Source: Sabulitectum sp036743055
Lineage (GTDB): Bacteria; Fermentibacterota; Fermentibacteria; Fermentibacterales; JCC-6
Reading direction: 5' to 3'
Assembly: GCA_036743055.1 (NCBI GenBank)
Contig: DAINQE010000081.1
Location: 1 to 5,364, forward strand
Length of the DNA stretch: 5,364 nt
Shown here: piece after piece, positions 1 through 4,967 of the stretch
How positions within the stretch are numbered: the stretch's first letter is position 1
How the letters are laid out: every line of letters starts with the position of its first letter
Position numbers and translations under genes: made by a program
Notes under the pieces: generated by a model
Told to the model about the DNA's origin: nothing
Database searches by the model: none
What the model saw: the letters and a program-made list of their open reading frames with translations, nothing else

Positions 1-368
1 AAGAACTTCTGATTCTTCCCAAACCTCTTTAAATTTCTGCTCAACTAGGTTCCCACAACGCATCTCAGGCATAGTCATAAGTCTGCATGGATATAGATAG
101 CCAGCGTGATCAATACTACATTCTCCTCGACCAGCCGAACACGGGGTATCAATCGTGAATGGCATTAAATCTTTTTTAGCGTTGCGAAAATCATCTATTG
201 CTTCATCAAAGATGTTCTCTGTTATATCTGATATACTCTCATCAAGTTTTGCTACAATCATATTAAAATCATGTGCAGGCATAGCATTATCATAGATTAT
301 ATTCGCAGATAGTCTATTTGCCCCTAGATCAAGAACAAACTTCTCTGTACTATCAATTGAATTCAGGC
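1..368 (-). pseudogene. Radical SAM/SPASM protein, 3' remnant (partial at both ends)
   Basis: Read on the minus strand, one frame is open from the IS border down to base 1 and runs off the window. It begins LNSIDSTEKFVLDLGANRLS and later contains CSAGRGECSIDHAGYLYPC (about bases 141-85), then a GNL segment followed by KEVWEES. A first Cys followed by Gly, then a hydrophobic/G/YPC stretch, then GN(L/I) and an (E)(I/V)W segment, is the layout of the SPASM auxiliary-cluster domain at the C-terminus of radical SAM peptide-modifying enzymes and anaerobic sulfatase maturases. The upstream part resembles the last strands of the radical SAM barrel (a LGANRLSANIIY-type segment). The CX3CX2C-bearing N-terminal half is missing, because the insertion sequence begins exactly where the recognisable protein stops. 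The DNA is much more AT-rich than the his genes, so it probably has a different origin. Substrate unknown. The family call is fairly firm; a peptide-maturase role is inference. Confidence 0.7.
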
Positions 369-379
369 CTGTCCAAGAT
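369..379 (+). repeat. Left terminal inverted repeat of the IS
   Basis: CTGTCCAAGAT is an exact reverse complement of bases 1675-1685. It lies at the point where radical SAM similarity on the minus strand stops. The true repeat may extend imperfectly further in. Confidence 0.75.
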
Positions 380-405
380 AGCTTTTCCGTGATGAGATAA
401 GAAAA

Positions 406-477
406 ATGCCCATTTCGGTTCGAATGAGTAGAATTTAAGCGCGACCCAAAACTCATTCATCCAAACCGAAAGGGCAT
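406..477 (+). repeat. Long imperfect hairpin just inside the IS left end
   Basis: Bases 406-429 and 451-477 are inverted copies. ATGCCC pairs with GGGCAT (6 bp), then one bulged A at 412. TTTCGGTT pairs with AACCGAAA (8 bp), followed by an internal loop (421-422 against 458-463). AATGAGT pairs with ACTCATT (7 bp). That gives 21 paired bases around a 21-nt loop (430-450). The right arm covers the AAAGGG sequence and the position where transposase translation should begin. In IS10 and IS50, a similar fold in transcripts entering from outside hides the transposase initiation site. The same role here is inference from position. Confidence 0.8.
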
Positions 478-1674
478 ACCGAATACGGTTCGTTGCGCAA
501 GTTTATTCAATCAGCTTCTTCAGCAGTTCCCTAAATCAGACTTCCAGAGACTCGTAATCAAGCACCAGACAGAAAGAAACGCTAAGGGATTCACGTCCTG
601 GAGCCAGTTCGTATCCATGCTGTTTCCGCTTCGCGGGACCTTCGGTTATGCCACTTTGCCCGGGCGGACTCCCTCAGAGAGATCAGTTATGGGCTTGCCT
701 GCTGCATAGGAAAGCTCAGTCATCTGGGATTGAGAAAGGCTCCACCCAAGTCCATTCTGGCCTATGCCAATGCGAACAGACCGGCAGAGATGTTTGAGGA
801 TCTGTTCTACAGCACCCTGTCAGCATTCAGATCGAGGAAAATGCTCGGAGTCCGAAAACCTTTCAAGTTCAGGAACAAGCTGGTTACCTTTGATTCCACG
901 ACAATCACGCTGGCCCTTGAGGCGTTCCCGTGGGCTGAGTACCGGTCGAAAAAGGGCGGAGTCAAGCTCCATGTACTGCTGGACAACGCCGACCTGATGC
1001 CTGAATTCGTCTGCATGACAGTAGCCCGTGATAACGACTGTAAAGGGCTGGACAAAATCAATCTCAAGGCGGGTACTATTGTTACTCTGGACCGTGGATA
1101 CAACGATTTTCAGCAGTTCGGTGAATGGACAGAGAAGGGGGTGTACTTCGTTACCAGAATGAAGGTGAACATCAAGCATTACATCTTGAGACGGAGAGTT
1201 CCTCCGCATAACAAGCATATCTTGGCAGACCAGACAATCATCCTCACCGGTGCCCGAGCTGATAAGTGTTCCCATGACCTGAGACTGGTCAGGTCAATCG
1301 ATCCTGAGACCGGTGAGATCATCGATATCCTTACCAACAATCACAAACTGGGAGCATCCACAATTAGTGGCATCTACCGTGAAAGATGGCGCATAGAGGA
1401 GTTTTTCAGACTACTTAAGCAAAATCTGAAGATCAAGACCTTTGTAGGAACCTCAATGAATGCTCTGCTGGCTCAGATTTGGACAGCTCTCATTGCACTC
1501 CTCCTGCTCAAGTGGTTACACCACATCTCCCGGGCTGGCTGGTCATTCTCCAATCTTGCAGCGATGCTGCGCATGAATCTGTTTACTTACAGAGACTTAC
1601 TTGACTGGTTGGAGGATCCATTTGGCTCACCGCCGATAGAACCCGTCCCAGAACAACTCTTGTTGGGTTTGTGA
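476..1674 (+). pseudogene. IS4-type DDE transposase, frameshifted
   Basis: The protein is split between two frames. The N-terminal part reads from about 476 (IPNTVRCASLFNQLLQQFP..., through WSQFVSMLF) and ends at a TAG at 707-709. The rest continues from about 649 (CHFARADSLREISYGLACC) to the TGA at 1672-1674; its first usable start codon is the TTG at 730, giving a 314-residue open stretch. The catalytic set is present in that stretch: Asp55 in TFDSTT, Asp121 in TLDRGYND, and Glu223 in a Y-x2-R-x3-E-x6-K signature (Tyr216, Arg219, Glu223, Lys230). Removing 23 bases at 626-648 restores one frame of about 390 codons, a normal IS4 length. No ATG, GTG or TTG is available for the N-terminal part; the homologous start position reads ATA (476-478). 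Family assignment is firm; the start is uncertain. Codon choice differs from the his genes. Confidence 0.82.
626..648 (+). repeat. 23-nt hairpin-rich insertion disrupting the transposase
   Basis: Between the codons for MLF (617-625) and CHFA (649-660) lie 23 extra bases. They hold two adjacent mini-hairpins, CCGC-TTC-GCGG (626-636) and ACC-TTC-GGT (638-646), both with a TTC loop. Because 23 is not a multiple of three, the reading frame shifts. Extra bases are inferred from how IS4 transposases usually read through this segment (a ..MLF-C-(H/Q)-(F/L)-A.. pattern), recalled rather than aligned. Confidence 0.55.
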
Positions 1675-1685
1675 ATCTTGGACAG
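1675..1685 (-). repeat. Right terminal inverted repeat of the IS
   Basis: ATCTTGGACAG mirrors the left end exactly over 11 bp and starts on the base after the transposase TGA (1672-1674). A stop codon abutting the right repeat is compact but plausible for an IS. Confidence 0.72.
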
Positions 1686-1687
1686 CT
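1678..1687 (+). repeat. 10-bp direct repeat, copy 1 (overlaps IS right end)
   Basis: TTGGACAGCT occurs here and again at 1801-1810. This copy spans the right inverted repeat and two bases beyond it. Confidence 0.6.
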
Positions 1688-1704
1688 GAGAAATGATACT
1701 TACG

Positions 1705-1726
1705 AAAAAACCCCCCGAAGGAGGCC
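1705..1726 (-). terminator. Rho-independent terminator for leftward transcription
   Basis: Read on the minus strand, GGCCTCC (1726-1720), loop TTCG (1719-1716), GGGGG (1715-1711), then six T residues (1710-1705). The stem has four C-G pairs and one T-G pair, with two further G-T pairs into the T tract. The T run exists only in this orientation, so it would stop transcripts arriving from the his operon before they enter the IS. It lies about 240 bp past the hisA break, outside the IS right repeat. Confidence 0.65.
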
Positions 1727-1800
1727 TGGTCTAAGAAATCTGTGAATTGAAACCCTAACTTGTTAGCCTGTCACACGGGCAGATGTAATTCTGGGCTGTT

Positions 1801-1810
1801 TTGGACAGCT
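1801..1810 (+). repeat. 10-bp direct repeat, copy 2 (possible solo IS right end)
   Basis: This is an exact second copy of TTGGACAGCT, 123 bases downstream and in the same orientation. It could be the right end of a second, mostly lost, related IS, or a chance match. Confidence 0.5.
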
Positions 1811-1914
1811 CTGTACATTCGCTTATCAGATCAGAGTTGGCAAATGTAAAGAAAGGGATTTGAAGAGTGTCACAATAATCTTTTTGATGGTACAATTCAG
1901 AAGCCTGACTGAGA

Positions 1915-1929
1915 ATACAAGATTTGTAT
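1915..1929. repeat. Short perfect palindrome ATACAA-GAT-TTGTAT
   Basis: A 6-bp inverted repeat with a 3-bp spacer, lying within the tail of the truncated hisA frame. The form is operator-like, but no promoter is evident beside it; it may be chance in AT-rich DNA. Confidence 0.4.
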
Positions 1930-2123
1930 CATGGATATGAAGATTGAGAGCCAAGAAAAACCACAGCCTGTCCAGCATCCATTTCTATCACCGCCGGGGT
2001 GCCGTATGCGTTCAGCTCTTCGGCAAGGGCTATGGGGTCTTTGTCTGATGTTATTACCCTTTCCCTGCCCCGCCTGAGCTGCACCGCTCTGCCCCCCATG
2101 AGATCTATGCTGGGTATCAGCAT
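1929..2123 (-). pseudogene. hisA: Truncated hisA, ProFAR isomerase N-terminus
   Basis: HisA isomerises the aminoaldose ProFAR to the aminoketose PRFAR, the substrate of HisHF. The first ~50 residues are HisA-like: MLIPSIDLMGGRAVQL carries the catalytic Asp of the first barrel strand, followed by DPIALAEELNAYG and AVIEMDA, the second strand (usually VIDLDAA). Similarity ends near base 1974. The last residues (about GQAVVFLGSQSSYP) are unrelated and end at a stop at 1929-1931. A full HisA has about 240 residues, so roughly four fifths of the barrel, including the second catalytic Asp, is gone. The start ATG (2123-2121) overlaps hisF by 7 bases and follows GAGGT at a 6-nt spacing. The gene was probably intact and last in this part of the operon before the rearrangement. 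An assembly chimera is the alternative. Confidence 0.82.
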
Positions 2124-2881
2124 GGCCTTACCTCTATCCCTTCCTGTTCCATGGTTTCCTTTATCTGTCTGATGGTGTATTCCCCCCGGTGCAGTATGCC
2201 CGCGGCCAGGGCCGCGTCGGCCTTTGCCTTTTTGAACACTTCCGTGAAGTGCTCCGGGCAGCCGGCGCCTCCGCTGGCGATCACAGGTACCGTTACCGTT
2301 CCCTTTGCCAGGGCAAGCATGGGTATGTGGAAGCCCTGCCTGGTTCCGTCGCGGTTCCAGCTGGTGAGGAGTATCTCCCCGGCGCCGGCTGCTTCAGCGG
2401 TTCTCAGCCAGTTCCGGAGCTCTATCTTCGTGTCGAGAGTTCCTCCCATGGTCCTTACCGTGTATCCGTTCGGTGCCTTTCCCTGTGCGGCGTCGATGGC
2501 CACGGTGCAGCACTGGCTGCCGTATCTGTCGGCTATTTCGGTTATGAGTTTCGGGTTCACCACTGCCTGCGTGTTCACCGTGACCTTGTCTGCCCCGGCT
2601 TCAAGGAGCTTCGAGGCGTCTTCCAGCGTTTTTACGCCGCCGCCTGCGGTGAGGGGTATGGAAAGGCTGTTGGCGGCCCTTCTTAGCCATTCCATGTTGG
2701 CGGGGCGCTTCTCCCTGGAGGCGGTAATATCCAGGAAGGCTATCTCGTCCGCCCCCTGTTCCTGAAGGCTGTTCGCCATTTCCTCCGGGTCGCCCATGTC
2801 CTGGAGGTTTTTGAATCCGGTGCCCTTCACCGTTCTGCCGTTCATTACATCGAGGCAGGCAATTATCCTTTTACAGGCCAT
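2117..2881 (-). CDS. hisF: Imidazole glycerol phosphate synthase, cyclase subunit
   Basis: HisF uses ammonia delivered by HisH to convert PRFAR to imidazole glycerol phosphate and AICAR in the cytoplasm. The 254-residue length is normal for this (beta/alpha)8 barrel. Both catalytic acids are at their classical positions: Asp11 in ACLDV and Asp130 in VAIDA. Phosphate-binding segments are seen at GGG (80-82), NTQAV (103-107) and IASGGAG, plus FLDITAS (49-55) and LLTSWNRDGT (171-180). The start ATG overlaps the hisH end by 11 bases and is preceded by a strong AGGAGGT Shine-Dalgarno at 6-nt spacing. It lies between hisH and hisA; many operons place hisA between hisH and hisF, so this order is less common. 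CLDV is preceded by Ala instead of the usual Pro. Confidence 0.96.
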   Translation of the reverse strand: MACKRIIACLDVMNGRTVKGTGFKNLQDMGDPEEMANSLQEQGADEIAFLDITASREKRPANMEWLRRAANSLSIPLTAGGGVKTLEDASKLLEAGADKVTVNTQAVVNPKLITEIADRYGSQCCTVAIDAAQGKAPNGYTVRTMGGTLDTKIELRNWLRTAEAAGAGEILLTSWNRDGTRQGFHIPMLALAKGTVTVPVIASGGAGCPEHFTEVFKKAKADAALAAGILHRGEYTIRQIKETMEQEGIEVRPC

Positions 2882-3419
2882 CCCGCCACCTCCTGAAAAG
2901 CTCCTCTCCCGCCCTGTGGCTCTTCTCCGGGTGGAACTGGAAGCCTGTGATGGAACCCTTCCTCACAATTGCCGTGACACCCTCTGCGGTGTCCTCCCTG
3001 TGTTTTGTTACGGCGTGATAGGAGTTCACGAAGTACACATAGGCGTTCGCCCTTTCCAGCCTGCTCCAGCCGATGTTGGGGAGGGGGGTTTTCTTCAGCT
3101 TTTCCACCCTGCCTGGGATGAGCCCCAGACCCGTTGCTTCCGGCGACTCTTCGCTTTCCTTCAGGAGCACCTGCATGCCGCTGCAGATGCCCATGATCTT
3201 TCTTCCCCTTATCGCCTGTTCCCTTATGGCTTCAGCGAGGCCGGTTGTGTTCAGCCTTTCCATCACCGCCCCGAAGGAGCCCACGCCGGGGATGAGGATG
3301 GGGCTGCCTCCCTCCAGTTGCGCCGGAGTATCTATTTCCCTGTAGCCGGTGCCGGTTCTTTCCAGCAGAGACCTGACGCTGCCCAGGTTGCCCCCTGCGG
3401 CTGTTATGAGGTCAATCAT
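2871..3419 (-). CDS. hisH: Imidazole glycerol phosphate synthase, glutaminase subunit
   Basis: HisH is the class I glutamine amidotransferase that hydrolyses glutamine and channels ammonia to HisF. The triad is visible: Cys79 in GICSGMQ, and His163 and Glu165 in FQFHPEKS. The oxyanion-strand segment PGVGSFG (44-50) and the N-terminal GNLGSV motif are also present. At 182 residues it is slightly shorter than the common 195-200. The nucleophile loop reads ICSG where ICLG is usual, and LPNIGW replaces the usual (V/I)PH(M/I)GW; both are noticeable but not disabling. The ATG at 3419-3417 overlaps hisB by 8 bases and has AAGGGGG six bases upstream, supporting this start. It must act as a complex with the adjacent HisF. 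Confidence 0.95.
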   Translation of the reverse strand: MIDLITAAGGNLGSVRSLLERTGTGYREIDTPAQLEGGSPILIPGVGSFGAVMERLNTTGLAEAIREQAIRGRKIMGICSGMQVLLKESEESPEATGLGLIPGRVEKLKKTPLPNIGWSRLERANAYVYFVNSYHAVTKHREDTAEGVTAIVRKGSITGFQFHPEKSHRAGEELFRRWRDGL

Positions 3420-3966
3420 CGATGACCCCCTTAGTGGACATGAGCTTTTCTGATGGGGCCGCTGCCTCTCTTATTGCCCTGCCGAAGGCCTTGAATACCG
3501 ATTCCATGGAGTGGTGGGCATCCTCTCCGTGGATAAGCCTTATGTGCACCGCCGCCCCCGCCCCCCTGGCGAAGCCTGTGAAGAACTCCCTTAGGGTGAG
3601 GATGCCGGTGCCGTCTATCAGGGTATCCCCGGGGTCCACCCGCCACACGCAGTACGGTCTGCCGGAGATGTCCACCGCGGCCTGGGCCAGGGCATCGTCC
3701 ATGGGGTATGTGAAGCACCCGGCCCTTTGCACGGGGTTCTCCTTCGTTCTCTTCTTCATGTGGGCGCCTATCACGAAGCCGGTGTCCTCCACCAGGTGGT
3801 GGCGGTCGCCGTCGCCCTTTGCCTTTATGCTCAGCTGGAGCATGCCGTGGCAGCAGAGGGCTTCCAGCATGTGGGTGAAGAAGGGCCAGCCGGTGTTTAC
3901 CGTGGCTTCCTCGGCGTCCCTTACACTGATCGTGGTTTCCCTGGTTTCCCTTGTGGTTTCAGTCAT
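3412..3966 (-). CDS. hisB: Imidazoleglycerol-phosphate dehydratase, monofunctional
   Basis: HisB is a Mn-dependent enzyme that dehydrates imidazole glycerol phosphate to imidazole acetol phosphate. I chose the ATG at 3966 because it makes an ATGA overlap with the hisC stop and gives the typical R-x-T/R-ET opening (TRETRETTISV). An in-frame ATG at 3993 would add nine unsupported residues. Metal-site motifs are present: His32 (FFTHML), HHLVED (56-61), His141, and HHSMES (151-156) with Lys159 in VFKAF. PMDDALAQAAVDISGRPY (88-105) and STKG (177-180) are also typical. The protein is short (184 residues) and divergent: the usual D of FFDHM is Thr, the N of GxNxHH is replaced (GEDAHH), and loops before FFTHM and HHLVED are compressed. 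There is no fused phosphatase domain, unlike enterobacterial HisB. Confidence 0.93.
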   Translation of the reverse strand: MTETTRETRETTISVRDAEEATVNTGWPFFTHMLEALCCHGMLQLSIKAKGDGDRHHLVEDTGFVIGAHMKKRTKENPVQRAGCFTYPMDDALAQAAVDISGRPYCVWRVDPGDTLIDGTGILTLREFFTGFARGAGAAVHIRLIHGEDAHHSMESVFKAFGRAIREAAAPSEKLMSTKGVIDD

Positions 3967-4967
3967 CTGCCTTCGCTCCATTCCTTGAGACATTTTTCGT
4001 ACCTTTGGTTGCCTGTTTCATCGGCGGGGGAGACCCTTGCGGTTCCGTCGGGCATTACCCTTATGAGAACGCCCCTCTCTTCGCAGAACCCTGCGAAGCC
4101 GTGGGCTTCCTGGGAGGTAATCGTGAAGAAGTTGGTTTTGCCGGTTTTCGTTGTTAGCCCCGCTGCTTCGGTGGCTTTGGCAAGGCGCTTCGTTTCCTCC
4201 ACAGCCTGCCGGGTTTCTTCTTCTGAACGGATTGCTTGCATTCCAGCCTTTACCGCCGCCGCGTTGATGCTGAACGGTGTTCTTACCTTCCCCATTGCCC
4301 TTATGGCCCACCGGGGCCCCGCCGCGGCGCCGAGCCTTACCCCTGCTAGGGCCATGTCCTTGGAGAAGGACCTTATGACGATGAGGTTATCCGCTTCCCT
4401 TCCCTGAATGCATGTGAGCAGGGTGCTTCCGGCGAAGCCGGCGTAGGCCTCGTCTATCACGAAGAGGGTTTGCGGAGCTGCTTCGCACCAGCTGCAGATC
4501 TTTTCTTTGCTGATGGTGGCGCCGGTGGGGTTGTGGGGAACGGAGATGAAGACCAGCCGGCTCTTTTTTGCGTTCTCTTCAATTTCCTTCATCTGGAAGT
4601 TTCTGTTACGCATGGGCACCTGGATGAGCTTCGCCCCGGCCAGTGTGAGGTAGTGGAGTATCAGGGAGAACTCGGGTTTCACCGTTACCACCGGGTCGTT
4701 TTCGTTCACCAGGGCCAGCGCCGCGCACATGATCGCCTCGCTTGCCCCGTTGAAGAGCATCAGGTTTTCCTGCTGTATTCCCCATTTGTCGGCTGTCAGG
4801 TTTTGCAGGGGGCCTTCGTCGGGGTAATTGCTCAGTTCCTTCTCGTTCAGCGTGACCGCTCTGCCGGTGTTCGTCTGGTTCTCGTTCATGTGCATACGCA
4901 CCTGGCTGGCATCTACCGGTTTCTTTCCGTAGGGGGTGAGGTTCGCCGTTCTTTCCGCCGGTTTCAT
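3963..4967 (-). CDS. hisC: Histidinol-phosphate aminotransferase
   Basis: HisC is a PLP enzyme (class I/II aminotransferase fold) that converts imidazole acetol phosphate and glutamate to histidinol phosphate and 2-oxoglutarate. Hallmarks in order: MNENQT near the N-terminus (usual NEN(P) segment); LFNGASEAI (71-79), the PLP-phosphate loop; HNPTG with Asn146; IDEAYAGF with Asp172 and Tyr175; SFSKDMALAGVRLG with the PLP-binding Lys203 and Arg211; and Arg310 (TARVSP), the likely substrate-carboxylate Arg. Its 334 residues are slightly short for the family. The ATG forms an ATGA overlap with the hisG stop and has a G-rich Shine-Dalgarno (GGGGG) upstream. The end overlaps the hisB start. A related aromatic or cobalamin-pathway transaminase is possible by sequence alone, but the operon position favours HisC. 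Confidence 0.95.
   Translation of the reverse strand: MKPAERTANLTPYGKKPVDASQVRMHMNENQTNTGRAVTLNEKELSNYPDEGPLQNLTADKWGIQQENLMLFNGASEAIMCAALALVNENDPVVTVKPEFSLILHYLTLAGAKLIQVPMRNRNFQMKEIEENAKKSRLVFISVPHNPTGATISKEKICSWCEAAPQTLFVIDEAYAGFAGSTLLTCIQGREADNLIVIRSFSKDMALAGVRLGAAAGPRWAIRAMGKVRTPFSINAAAVKAGMQAIRSEEETRQAVEETKRLAKATEAAGLTTKTGKTNFFTITSQEAHGFAGFCEERGVLIRVMPDGTARVSPADETGNQRYEKCLKEWSEGR

Larger units (their letters stand above)
369..1685 (+). mobile_element. IS4-family-like insertion sequence, about 1.32 kb, degenerate
   Basis: The element is bounded by 11-bp perfect inverted repeats, CTGTCCAAGAT at 369-379 and ATCTTGGACAG at 1675-1685. It contains one transposase reading unit on the plus strand, whose stop codon directly abuts the right repeat. 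The 1317-bp size and a DDE transposase with a YREK signature fit the IS4 family. The left border agrees with the flanking gene: radical SAM similarity ends at that point. I see no matching 9-13 bp target duplication in the two flanks (left flank ends in GAATTCAGGC, right flank starts CTGAGAAATG). This implies rearrangement after insertion, or that one true end differs from the one called. The transposase is frameshifted and lacks a normal start, so the copy is probably not self-mobile. Confidence 0.8.
1686..1965. other. Non-coding relict segment between IS and his operon
   Basis: I find no credible gene on either strand here; frames are short and unlike any family I know. It holds the leftward terminator (1705-1726), the second TTGGACAGCT copy (1801-1810) and a small palindrome (1915-1929). 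Its base composition is closer to AT-rich flank than to the his genes. It probably represents leftover DNA from the rearrangement that removed the rest of hisA. Confidence 0.6.

Noticed and set aside
481..530. Outward (leftward) promoter inside the IS left end
   Set aside because: Only loose TTGAAT/TATTC-like matches with awkward spacing were found; not enough to call.
626..709. Programmed ribosomal frameshift in the transposase
   Set aside because: No slippery heptamer is seen near the shift, IS4 transposases are normally one frame, and 23 extra bases explain the break better.
807..1275. Minus-strand open frames inside the transposase gene
   Set aside because: They overlap the conserved DDE region and have no recognisable motifs; they are shadows of the transposase.
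1763..1785. tRNA-Asp-like anticodon string TTAGCCTGTCAC in the intergenic segment
   Set aside because: The 3' side does not pair as an anticodon stem should, and no D-arm, T-arm (GTTCGA-like) or acceptor stem could be assembled around it.
3967..3993. Upstream ATG at 3993 as the hisB start
   Set aside because: It adds nine residues without family support and a 31-base overlap with hisC; the ATG at 3966 gives an ATGA junction like hisG/hisC and the expected N-terminus.
2151..4407. Long plus-strand open frames across the his region
   Set aside because: They are antisense to well-supported hisF, hisH, hisB and hisC, show no family motifs, and arise from GC-rich codon bias.
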